Assembly: GCA_027488935.1 (NCBI GenBank)
Contig: JAIYAP010000040.1
Span: 62,001 to 126,000, forward strand
Length of the DNA: 64,000 nt
Direction of reading: 5' to 3'
From: Saprospiraceae bacterium
GTDB lineage: Bacteria; Bacteroidota; Bacteroidia; Chitinophagales; Saprospiraceae
Shown in pieces: positions 52,827 to 60,437 of the stretch. Both the position numbers and the translations under genes were made by a program. The notes below the pieces were generated by a model that worked only from the letters and a program-made list of their open reading frames with translations, was not told where the DNA came from and ran no database searches. Position 1 is the first letter of the stretch; the number at the start of each line of letters is the position of its first letter.

Positions 52827-53065
52827 TCCTCGAGGAGGCTTTTCAATGTAACCAAACTACCATCCATGTCTTTTGCAAAGTTCTTTTCTGCCATCGGGAT
52901 CAACAGGTTCAATGGGTATTTTAGGAAGTCATATACTTCTTGCCGGGGCGCGTTAATGATGATTTCCCGGTTGCCATAATGGTCCTTTTTTAGGAAAAGT
53001 GCAAGGAGGAGCAGGGAGGCAATGATGGCTAATATGACGAGAAGGATGGTGAGGAAGATGTTCAT
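52823..53065 (-). CDS. Internally deleted SRPBCC/polyketide-cyclase-like membrane protein
   Basis: 80 residues where about 170 are expected. The N-terminus has the usual membrane anchor (about 3-25) and the domain start REIIINAPRQEVYDFL (33-48). The rest, PLNLLIPMAEKNFAKDMDGS (51-70) ending LVTLKSLLEE, is the family's C-terminal helix. The middle of the SRPBCC fold, about 90 residues, is missing while the frame is kept, so the ligand pocket cannot form. It is probably a decaying gene still translated in the operon. Confidence 0.6.
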   Translation of the reverse strand: MNIFLTILLVILAIIASLLLLALFLKKDHYGNREIIINAPRQEVYDFLKYPLNLLIPMAEKNFAKDMDGSLVTLKSLLEE

Positions 53066-53091
53066 TTTGTTGATTTAGTATAGGCTAAGTT

Positions 53092-53670
53092 TTAATCCTC
53101 CAATCCTTTTCCGTCCAATATTTGTGGAAGGTATTTCTCAATTCTAGCGGTACGCGTTTTTGATTGTTTGGCAGCCGAAAAGTAGAGCAGGTAGCCTCTT
53201 TGCCGCCCGGGCGTGAGGGCTTCGAACGCCGTTTTTAATTCGGGCATTTCGTCTAAAACAAGTTGAAATTCTTCGGGCATGTTGAATTCACTGGTCTTTT
53301 TTAGTTCCATTTTCAAGCCTGCTTTGTCAATTTCGATGGCTTCCCGGATATAGGCGAGGATGCTTGCCTGGCTTTTTTCAATTTCCTGCAGGTTGGCAAA
53401 CCGCATTTGTCGGGCGGCTTGTACATTTTGGGTTTGTTGGACCAAAATGCCGGCCGGGTCTTTCAGCAGGGCGCCTTGCATAAACAACAACGCACAATAG
53501 TCTTTAAATCCGTGGATTAGAAGGATGTTGTTGCTTTCACGGGTGTAACAGGGGCCTCCCCATTTTAAGGTTTCCGTCAGGCCACAGTCGAGCACCAGCA
53601 TTCTCAATTCCGCATATGCCGTTTGCCATTTTGATTTTTTTGTAAAAAACCAATCTACTTCTGGATTCAT
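53092..53670 (-). CDS. YdeI/DUF1801 family protein
   Basis: 192 residues, cytoplasmic. The DUF1801 part covers about 15-115 (LKWGGPCYTRESNNILLIHG, then KDYCALLFMQGALLKDPAGI), and the C-terminal OmdA-like part contains PEEFQLVLDEMPELKTAFEALTPGRQRGYLLYF and the end AKQSKTRTARIEKYLPQI, a typical YdeI end. The family is found across bacteria and lacks a firm function; in some species it is linked to stress and antimicrobial-peptide response. It lies 27 bases ahead of the SRPBCC remnant on the same strand. Confidence 0.85.
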   Translation of the reverse strand: MNPEVDWFFTKKSKWQTAYAELRMLVLDCGLTETLKWGGPCYTRESNNILLIHGFKDYCALLFMQGALLKDPAGILVQQTQNVQAARQMRFANLQEIEKSQASILAYIREAIEIDKAGLKMELKKTSEFNMPEEFQLVLDEMPELKTAFEALTPGRQRGYLLYFSAAKQSKTRTARIEKYLPQILDGKGLED

Positions 53671-53761
53671 AATGATGGGTTTACGGTTTTGGTGTGTGTG
53701 TAGGTTCGGTTCTGGCGGGTAAAGTTCAATTTATTTCGTCAAATGTTTGCTACCAATATAC

Positions 53762-53851
53762 GACCCCTAGCGGGGTCAGGGCGTTGCGTTTTGGATGGTG
53801 AAGGTTTCCGATTGGGATTTGGTTTCGTTTTGACCATTTTGTACGCAACGC
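53762..53851. repeat. Palindromic intergenic element
   Basis: A perfect hairpin GACCCC-TAGC-GGGGTC (53762-53777), followed by an 8-bp inverted repeat GCGTTGCG (53781-53788) with CGCAACGC (53844-53851) across 55 bases. It is in the 214-bp gap between YdeI-like and NmrA-like genes and looks like a mobile palindrome (REP/MITE-like) or a structured RNA. Confidence 0.5.
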
Positions 53852-53884
53852 GCCGACCTCGAAAGCGATTTTACCAAGTAATCA

Positions 53885-54781
53885 CTATTTTACAAAAGCA
53901 GATTTGTTCTGTGCTACCCAATCCTCTATACTTGTCATGGGCACCGGCAATTTTTTGAGTACATTGTCCATATCGGATGCATGCATGACCGGGTAATTTT
54001 TCGAATCTGTTATTTCTTGATAAACAGCCGCTGCGCCTTCTCCTGCGCCTTCGCCCATCAAACCATCCAGGATTTTTCCAAAGTCTTTGGGCGGCATTTG
54101 GCGGTAATGGATTTGTTTGTTTAAGCCAATTGAAAACTTTTCCGCCAGTTGATGGCCGGTTAGATTTTCAATACCGCTCACTTGAAAAGATGCATTCGCA
54201 AGGTGTGGGCTAAAAATTGCTGCTGCAACCAAGGCCGCAACATCCTGGGTGGCAATCCAGCCAACGGGCATTTCTTCCGGGGTTGGGTAGGTTACGCTAT
54301 CCTCTGCTTGAACAAAAGGTGCGGTCCAGGGGCCTAACAGGTTTTCTGCATAAACAGATGGTTGTATGATGATGAACGGAAGCCCACTTTCCTTCAAATA
54401 ATCGGCAATATCGATGCGTACATCCAGGGATGGGTTGCCAATTTTTACTGGAAGTATGAAGCCGCTGCTATTCCATACCAAGTGCTTTACCTGATGCGCA
54501 ACGGCGGCATCAATTACATTTTTGGCGTAGTCCAATCCATCCATCGGATTGGCGAGAAAGAACGGGGCCAAAAATGAAATTGCATCCACCCCTTTGGTAA
54601 TTTCATGGATGCGTGCGCGGTCGGCCATGTTGGCAATGACTGCTTCGGCACCCGCATTTGTAAGTAATTCAACCTTTTCGGGTTGGTGGGTTGTTGCGAC
54701 CACTGTTGCGCCTTTGTTGGTGAGCGCTTTGATTACAGGAAACTGTTGCGAGCCACCTGCACCGTAAACAAGTACTTTCAT
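53885..54781 (-). CDS. NmrA-like NAD(P)-binding protein
   Basis: 298 residues. Rossmann start VLVYGAGGSQQFPVIKALTN (3-22), then TVVATTHQPEKVELL (NADP-preferring second strand) and AVIANMADRARIHE. The C-terminal half has the NmrA pattern (MPVGWIATQDVAALVAAAI, ASFQVSGIENLTGHQLAEKF). Such proteins are redox-sensing regulators or quinone reductases. It is divergent from the HxlR gene with 99 bases between starts, the classic arrangement in which the HxlR regulator controls its neighbour. TAATTTTG on the minus strand (54818-54811) may be its -7 box. Confidence 0.87.
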   Translation of the reverse strand: MKVLVYGAGGSQQFPVIKALTNKGATVVATTHQPEKVELLTNAGAEAVIANMADRARIHEITKGVDAISFLAPFFLANPMDGLDYAKNVIDAAVAHQVKHLVWNSSGFILPVKIGNPSLDVRIDIADYLKESGLPFIIIQPSVYAENLLGPWTAPFVQAEDSVTYPTPEEMPVGWIATQDVAALVAAAIFSPHLANASFQVSGIENLTGHQLAEKFSIGLNKQIHYRQMPPKDFGKILDGLMGEGAGEGAAAVYQEITDSKNYPVMHASDMDNVLKKLPVPMTSIEDWVAQNKSAFVK

Positions 54782-54846
54782 GTTTTTTTATTTAGTAGTG
54801 AATTATTTGGCAAAATTATCTACCTTCGCTATACAAAATATAGTAC

Positions 54847-54860
54847 TATACTGTAGTATA
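54847..54860. promoter_or_regulatory. Perfect palindrome, probable HxlR operator
   Basis: TATACT-GT-AGTATA, a perfect 6-2-6 palindrome, lies between the divergent NmrA-like and HxlR genes, preceded by TAGTACTA (54841-54848). HxlR-family dimers bind short AT-rich palindromes of this kind. It is 21 bases before the HxlR start. Confidence 0.6.
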
Positions 54861-54880
54861 CTGGTATCCTGGAGTATAGT

Positions 54881-55300
54881 ATGTTGATTATCAAGCAGAT
54901 GAAATCATCCAAAGAGTGTATCGAATATATACGGCCCGTCAGAGACGTGCTCGATATCATTAACGGCAAGTGGAAGTTGCCGATCCTGATTGCCTTGTCG
55001 TTCGGCAACAGGCGGTTTAAAGAGCTGGAAAGGGATGTGGAGGGTATTACCCCGCGGATGCTGTCGAAGGAACTTCGGGATTTGGAAGTGAATCAATTGA
55101 TTATTCGAAAAGTATATGATACAATTCCCGTTACGGTGGAGTATAGTTTGTCGGAGTATGGCAAGTCGTTGGATCATGTGATCGTAGCATTACGGACATG
55201 GGGGCAAAATCATCGAAACAAGTTATTTGGGAAAATGGATGACTCTTCCAATTCCGCCGCGCATGTAGAAAGCCCATGCGCGGCGCAAAAGGAATGCTAG
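54881..55300 (+). CDS. HxlR-type winged-helix regulator
   Basis: 139 residues from the ATG at 54881; ATG at 54899 (MKSSKECIEYIRPVRDVL) is an alternative. The HxlR domain is clear: IINGKWKLPILIALSFGNRR (about 26-45), FKELERDVEGITPRMLSKELRDLE (recognition helix) and YSLSEYGKSL (wing end). HxlR regulators sense aldehydes, quinones or oxidants through Cys residues; a Cys near residue 13 (KECIEY) is well placed for this. The C-terminal tail (to 139) has another Cys pair (SPCAAQKEC). Its stop overlaps the convergent epimerase stop by 4 bases. Confidence 0.9.
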   Translation: MLIIKQMKSSKECIEYIRPVRDVLDIINGKWKLPILIALSFGNRRFKELERDVEGITPRMLSKELRDLEVNQLIIRKVYDTIPVTVEYSLSEYGKSLDHVIVALRTWGQNHRNKLFGKMDDSSNSAAHVESPCAAQKEC

Positions 55301-56235
55301 TTATTTTTAAAGGATGCAACCATTTTTTCAAGTCCTTCCTGATAAGGCGTGGTTTGAAAATCTGGAAATTGCTTTTTAAACTTGTCAAAATTCATAGCGT
55401 AAGGGTGCTCAAACTGGTAGAGCATTTCTTCTACTTCCGAAATGGGTGGAATAAAAAGGGAAAGTATTTTACGCATTAATTTAGGTACATATCCGAGTTT
55501 AAAGTTTGTACGTAATACTTTATTCAGCATTGCATTTACTTCGTCGAAGGTGACGGGTTTGCCCACTGGAAGATGCCAAACTTGTCCATACGTACGATGG
55601 TCTAATGCCAACGCTACCAAGGCTTTACCATTGTCGCCACTGTAAGCGTACGTATGTGTAACTCCTTTTTTACCAAGGACTTGCGGGGCTTTTCCTTTGA
55701 GCATGTTTTGAAGAAATGATATGTAAAAAGGGCTGTTCACCGCCAGTTCTCCATAAAAATCTGCGGACCTTCCGATCACGGCTTCCACTCTTTTTTCTGT
55801 TATTGCCTGCAGTAACAAGTCGGTGGTTTGCTTTCTGGCCAAGCCCTTTAGGGTGGTTGGGTTTTGCAGATGTGCTTCGTCGAAAGGTGCTGATAATGGT
55901 GCCGGACCATACATATACACGTTGTCGAAGAAGACTAATTTTGCATTTGCCTTCTCACAGGCTGCAATAATATTTTGCATCAATTTCGGCCAATCTCTTG
56001 TCCATACTTTTGATTCATAGGGCAAGCCAACGCAGAGGTAAACATAATCGGCATGTTGAATCGCGTTGATTGCTTCCTGTGCATTGAGCAAATCGGCTTG
56101 AATCGTTTCTACACCTTCCAATTTTTTACTGCGCTCTACCGCATTAAATGGGAGGTTTCTTTTTTTTAGTTCCGCGATTACGGCCCTGCCTGTAGCGCCG
56201 GATGCACCAAGTACGGTATGCATTTGATCTTTCAT
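55297..56235 (-). CDS. NAD-dependent epimerase/NmrA-like protein
   Basis: 312 residues. VLGASGATGRAVIAELKKRN (8-27) is the cofactor loop; YVYLCVGLPYESKVWTRDWP and LVFFDNVYMYG (about 100-110) contain the Tyr region typical of extended SDRs, though the YxxxK pair is not canonical. The C-terminal part is like NAD-dependent epimerases that act on nucleotide sugars or unknown substrates. Minus-strand box TACTTTTG (56284-56277) is a likely -7 element. It shares a small overlap with the HxlR stop. Confidence 0.85.
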   Translation of the reverse strand: MKDQMHTVLGASGATGRAVIAELKKRNLPFNAVERSKKLEGVETIQADLLNAQEAINAIQHADYVYLCVGLPYESKVWTRDWPKLMQNIIAACEKANAKLVFFDNVYMYGPAPLSAPFDEAHLQNPTTLKGLARKQTTDLLLQAITEKRVEAVIGRSADFYGELAVNSPFYISFLQNMLKGKAPQVLGKKGVTHTYAYSGDNGKALVALALDHRTYGQVWHLPVGKPVTFDEVNAMLNKVLRTNFKLGYVPKLMRKILSLFIPPISEVEEMLYQFEHPYAMNFDKFKKQFPDFQTTPYQEGLEKMVASFKNN

Positions 56236-56324
56236 TTTTTGTAACGTTAAATTGCTTTTTGAATCATTTTACGGTACAAAAGTATGGGGGTGCATTTCGC
56301 TGGACCTTAACTCAGGTTAAGAAA

Positions 56325-57017
56325 TCAAACTGGTTTTGTCAACAATTCCCGGTATTTCTCCACATACTCGGCTTTGCGTTTGGCCCGGTATTGCATCACA
56401 AAACGGGGATGATCAAGTGGCACAATGTTGCCAAAAAAGCCCATTTTTTGATTTAATTTATCCAAAAACGCGTAATTCTGGCCGGTTCCGAGGCAAAAAA
56501 CGGTATCGGTACGCAGGCCCATTTCGATGTGTTGTTGGATGTTTTGGATGATAAAATCGTACACCGCGGCGGTGAGTTCCTTGCTGTCGTAATAATTGTA
56601 ATTGACCACTTTTCCGGCGGGTGTCGATTTGGTAAAGCCGAGCGGACATAAGGAATTAATGTAAAATTGCTGGTAAAAAGCTTCGGGGCCGCCCATCGCT
56701 TCAATGACTTCGTACACAAATACAGAGGAAGGTTCGTGGGCTTTTTCGCCTGTGTATGGAATGCCACACACATCCGTCAGGCGCTTGGGATCTGTGAAGG
56801 GAATGCCGGTAATACCACCTCCGAAACGACCCGGATTGATGCCAAGGATCAGGCGCCGGGGTTGTGCGTCGTCGTAATATTTTTTGTAAAACAGGTGGCT
56901 ATATTCGAGGGCGGCGGGCGCTTTGAAGGGATTCATGATTTGAATACCATCGGGCAAAGATCCGGTATATTCGAGCTGGACGTTGTAAGCGATAATTTTG
57001 TCGGCGAATGTTTGCAT
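56325..57017 (-). CDS. Uracil-DNA glycosylase superfamily protein, SMUG2-like (formerly DUF4918)
   Basis: 230 residues from the ATG at 57015-57017 (MQTFADKIIAYN). LILGINPGRFGGGITGIPFTDP is the SMUG motif 1 region (GINPG, the water-activating Asn) and VPLDHPRFVMQYR near the end is motif 2 (HP, intercalation loop). FYINSLCPLGFT is typical of the subfamily. These enzymes excise uracil and oxidised pyrimidines from DNA. A TATCTTTG box (minus, 57029-57022) ends only 4 bases before the ATG, so the transcript may be almost leaderless. The gene stands alone between the epimerase and the AraC regulator. Confidence 0.88.
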   Translation of the reverse strand: MQTFADKIIAYNVQLEYTGSLPDGIQIMNPFKAPAALEYSHLFYKKYYDDAQPRRLILGINPGRFGGGITGIPFTDPKRLTDVCGIPYTGEKAHEPSSVFVYEVIEAMGGPEAFYQQFYINSLCPLGFTKSTPAGKVVNYNYYDSKELTAAVYDFIIQNIQQHIEMGLRTDTVFCLGTGQNYAFLDKLNQKMGFFGNIVPLDHPRFVMQYRAKRKAEYVEKYRELLTKPV

Positions 57018-57295
57018 GTGGCAAAGATAGGAGAAATGCCCGCTGTGATAAGCACATGCACTTATCCTTATATCAGGTACCAAAGTTGCCTCGTGGTATC
57101 GTTTTCAGCGGCTATTTATGGATACATTTTCGGAAATAAATTTTAATAAAATATTGATTATCAATATTATTTAAATAAAAAACACTCGTTTTTCTCATAT
57201 TTTTTGTTTACCTTTATTGGACTAAATGGGAACACTCATTTGGGGTCCTTTTGATTGCCCTTCATGTATCCGTAATAATTGCTAAACTGTCGGAT

Positions 57296-57856
57296 ATGAA
57301 ACTCTATATCAAATACATGGTGAGTCTGCGCTGTAAGATGGTGGTAAAAGACGAGCTAAAAAGGCTGGATATTCACCATGCGATCGTAGAGTTGGGCATG
57401 GCAGAACTGATGGAAGATATTACGCCGGAGTTGCGCGAAATGCTGAGAATTAATTTGTTGCGTTCTGGCTTAGAACTTCTGGACGATAAAAAGGCGATTT
57501 TAATTGAAAAAATAAAAAATGTAATTGTGGAGATGATTCACTATTCGGATGAATTTCCTACGATGAATTATTCGGATTACATCAGTGAAAAATTGCATTA
57601 CGACTATACGTATTTATCGAATGTCTTTTCACAGGTAAAAGGCATTACCATTCAACAGTTTATTATTATCCACAAAATTGAGCGGGTAAAAGAGCTTTTG
57701 TTGTACGACGAACTAAACCTGACGGAAATTTCCCAAAAACTGAATTATAGTAGTGTGGCGCATTTGTCCAACCAGTTTAAAAAAATTACTGGACTTACGC
57801 CGTCGTATTATAAGCAGTTGAAGCAGAAGCGGATGGGGAATTTGGAGAATATTTGA
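57296..57856 (+). CDS. AraC-family transcriptional regulator (Bacteroidota stress-cluster type)
   Basis: 186 residues from the ATG at 57296 (MKLYIKYMVSLRCKMVVK). The N-terminal 85 residues are a small beta/helix module found in this subgroup in place of a cupin sensor; the DNA-binding part is EKLHYDYTYLSNVFSQVKGI then IERVKELLLYDELNLTEIS and LNYSSVAHLSNQFKKITGLTPSYYKQL, two helix-turn-helices of the AraC type. I recall this conserved form next to stress genes in Bacteroidota. It is convergent with the glycosyltransferase gene (205 bases apart), so it may regulate the Usp/CsbD/GH130 cluster, an inference. Confidence 0.88.
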   Translation: MKLYIKYMVSLRCKMVVKDELKRLDIHHAIVELGMAELMEDITPELREMLRINLLRSGLELLDDKKAILIEKIKNVIVEMIHYSDEFPTMNYSDYISEKLHYDYTYLSNVFSQVKGITIQQFIIIHKIERVKELLLYDELNLTEISQKLNYSSVAHLSNQFKKITGLTPSYYKQLKQKRMGNLENI

Positions 57857-57939
57857 TACGCCGACGCACGGTGTTTTGTGCTTATTGATCCGAGAAAAAT
57901 TAAGATTTTTTATGCACAAAACAGCGTGCTTTGGCGTAT
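57856..57939. repeat. Long imperfect palindrome after the AraC gene
   Basis: Arms of 26 bases (57856-57881 and 57914-57939) match at 23 positions around a 32-base loop; the left arm begins with the last base of the AraC stop codon. A second hairpin, GGGCCACC with GGTGACCC, is at about 57946-57977. There is no T run after the first, so it may be a structural element more than a simple terminator. Confidence 0.65.
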
Positions 57940-58061
57940 AAAATTGGGCCACCCCATAATATTTATCAGGTGACCCAGGTTTTGTACATGGGATGTACTT
58001 TGGCATTTGGGGCTAGTCTTCCATTTTCACCCTTCCTACCGATTGATATATTTTATTATTG

Positions 58062-60437
58062 CTAATTGTGCACAAAATGGTCCTGTTGCTCTAAGGTTAA
58101 CCGAGCCATTAAATAACTCAGGGTTGATTCTGCACCCTGGTTCAAATTGATGTGCAAATCTTCCACGCCATCATAACAACCACCAGTGCAAGGGTTGTAA
58201 ATGATTTGGTTCAAATGGTTGGCGCCGAGGAACCAATTAAAGGCAATGGTCATTTTTTCTAAGTAGTCCGAATCTTCAAACACCTCGTAAAAACGGTCCA
58301 ACGCGAAAATGGTGTAGGCCACGTCGATCGGTTGTTCGCCGCCTGGTGAAACGGGCAGGGCGCGGTATCCTTTGTGCAACCAGCTTTTATTTGAAATTAC
58401 GGAAATACCTTTTTCGTTGAAAATGCGCGACAGCAGGAAATCGAATGCGGTTTTGGCAGTGTTTTTATACACTAAATCGCCCGTTTCCTGGTAAGCGCAA
58501 AGCAATGCTTCTGGCAGCAGACTGTTGGCGTAGGTGAGGTAACTTTCAAACCAGTGCCAGCCGGGCTCCGATTCGTGGCGGTACATTTGCACCAACCGGT
58601 TGGCCAATAATTTAATCAGGTCGGCATGTTGGGATGGTTTATTTTCCGCTTTACAAAAATGCAAACCTTTGATGGTAAAAGCCATGGCGCGGGTGGCGTG
58701 CATACCCGGTATCTGATTGAGCGCAGCGTTGAGGATTGATTCAGCCTGCAAAACCAAATCGGCGGGTAAAATAGCGCGTTTGGAAATTAAAAATCCCAGT
58801 GCCCAAATTGCGCGTCCGTTGGAATCGGCGAGGTTTGTTTCGTCGTTTTGCGGGGTAAATTGCTGATTTTCATCCACATAGTTCAGGAAATTACCGGCTG
58901 GTTGTTGGCAAAAGCCGATAAAATTCAGGTATGTTTTAATATCGGCCAAATCGCTTTCCTCCTGCGTAAGTGCATAGTGCATACACAAGGCGATCATGGC
59001 GCGCGCATTGTCGTCGAGGGTGTACCCGGATTCGAGGTCGGGTTGGTTAATGATGGAAAACTGAATCATGCCCACTTGGGTGGTCATTTTTTTGACGTGT
59101 TCCAGGCTTATGTCGGGCAATTGATATTGGAGTGTAATGGTTTCGGGTTGTTTTTTTCGGTTGGAAAACATAAAGTTATCTTGGAATGCGTCCTGTGTTT
59201 GTGCGTCTATTTTTTGGAGCAATTGTGCATGGGCGATGGCCGAATTTTCCCAAGCGGAGGGCACAATATGCTGTAACGCACTGGCACTAAAGGAGGTACG
59301 GAGGTCGTCGTCGCCCAAAAGGCGGTTCACAGCCGTAGCCATTTGATCCGAATTTTGAAAATCGATGATGATGCCAGCGTCTTCCTGCAACACCTCACGG
59401 GCATGCGGAATAGGCGTAGAGATGATGGGGCAACCGCAACTCATGGCATAAGAAAAGGTGCCACTTACAGCCTGGTTCGGATCCTTTGAGGTAAACAGGT
59501 AAATATCCGTTAATTGCAAATATTCGAGCAAATCTTCCAGCGGCAGGTATTGGTTGATAAACAGCACATGCTCTGTAAGTTGGAGTGCTTTTACTTGCGC
59601 TTCGAGGGCGTCGCGGTATGCTTCTCCTTGCGATTTTACGACCGTAGGATGTGTTCTTCCGATTACTAAAAACGTGACATCGGGGTGCTGTTTAATAATT
59701 GCGGGCAATGCATGGAGGGTTGTTTCGATGCTTTTGCCAGCACTGAGCAATCCGAAAGTGGCCAATACCTTTCGATCGCTTAAGCCATATTTTTCTTTCA
59801 GGGTATTTTTATTCAAATGGGGCACCAAGTGCGTACCATGTGGGATCACGCTTGTTTTTTCGGCAGCAACATCATAATCGGTATTCAGAATTTGGGCAGC
59901 GTTTTTCGTCATGACCACTACTGCGGCGCAAACGGCCGCAATACGGCGCACTTTCGCTCTTAATATTTCATCGGGATTGGGCAACACGGTATGAAAAACC
60001 AGCACGATTGGTTTGGTTACGACATACAGCAACTGCAAAAAAGCAGCTTCTCCGCCGTTTTCAAAAAAGCCGAACTCGTGTTGTACGAGCACAAATTTGA
60101 TGCGTTTATCGCTGTTTATCGTGGTTGCTAAGGCCACATATTGGGCGGCATCGGTGGTATCCAGGACGTATTTTACTTCCTTAGGGTAATGCAGTTGTGC
60201 GTTCCCCGATTCGAGTGCGCAAACTTTAAGGGAAAATGAATTACTGAATTTATTGTTGAGTGACTTTAATAGATCCTGCGAATAAGTGGCAATACCACAT
60301 TCGCGCGGCGGATACGAGGTAAGGAATAAAACTTCGGGGAGTGGCGTAGCAAGGTGTACTGGTTCCTTAGCCGTAACTTGACGGAACAACAGATTTTCTA
60401 TTTCAGGTACGCGGTTATAAGCGAGGTCATTTCTCAT
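58062..60437 (-). CDS. Glycosyltransferase family 4 fused to a helical (glycoside-hydrolase-like) C-terminal domain
   Basis: 791 residues. The first half (about 32-420) is a GT-B glycosyltransferase: LFLTSYPPRECGIATYSQDL (N-terminal Gly loop), VLVQHEFGFFENGG, VLATFGLLSAGKSIETTLHA, and the family-4 signature FSYAMSCGCPIISTPIPHAREV (nucleotide-sugar site). The second half (about 440-785) is an all-helical region with regular Trp/Tyr/Leu helices (LADSNGRAIWALGFLISK, WHWFESYLTYANSLLPEALL) that resembles an (alpha/alpha)6 barrel such as in amylo-glycosidases. It overlaps the GH130 gene by 11 bases. The pair should build or turn over a mannose- or glucose-based polymer or osmolyte; the product is unknown. 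Confidence 0.85.
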   Translation of the reverse strand: MRNDLAYNRVPEIENLLFRQVTAKEPVHLATPLPEVLFLTSYPPRECGIATYSQDLLKSLNNKFSNSFSLKVCALESGNAQLHYPKEVKYVLDTTDAAQYVALATTINSDKRIKFVLVQHEFGFFENGGEAAFLQLLYVVTKPIVLVFHTVLPNPDEILRAKVRRIAAVCAAVVVMTKNAAQILNTDYDVAAEKTSVIPHGTHLVPHLNKNTLKEKYGLSDRKVLATFGLLSAGKSIETTLHALPAIIKQHPDVTFLVIGRTHPTVVKSQGEAYRDALEAQVKALQLTEHVLFINQYLPLEDLLEYLQLTDIYLFTSKDPNQAVSGTFSYAMSCGCPIISTPIPHAREVLQEDAGIIIDFQNSDQMATAVNRLLGDDDLRTSFSASALQHIVPSAWENSAIAHAQLLQKIDAQTQDAFQDNFMFSNRKKQPETITLQYQLPDISLEHVKKMTTQVGMIQFSIINQPDLESGYTLDDNARAMIALCMHYALTQEESDLADIKTYLNFIGFCQQPAGNFLNYVDENQQFTPQNDETNLADSNGRAIWALGFLISKRAILPADLVLQAESILNAALNQIPGMHATRAMAFTIKGLHFCKAENKPSQHADLIKLLANRLVQMYRHESEPGWHWFESYLTYANSLLPEALLCAYQETGDLVYKNTAKTAFDFLLSRIFNEKGISVISNKSWLHKGYRALPVSPGGEQPIDVAYTIFALDRFYEVFEDSDYLEKMTIAFNWFLGANHLNQIIYNPCTGGCYDGVEDLHINLNQGAESTLSYLMARLTLEQQDHFVHN

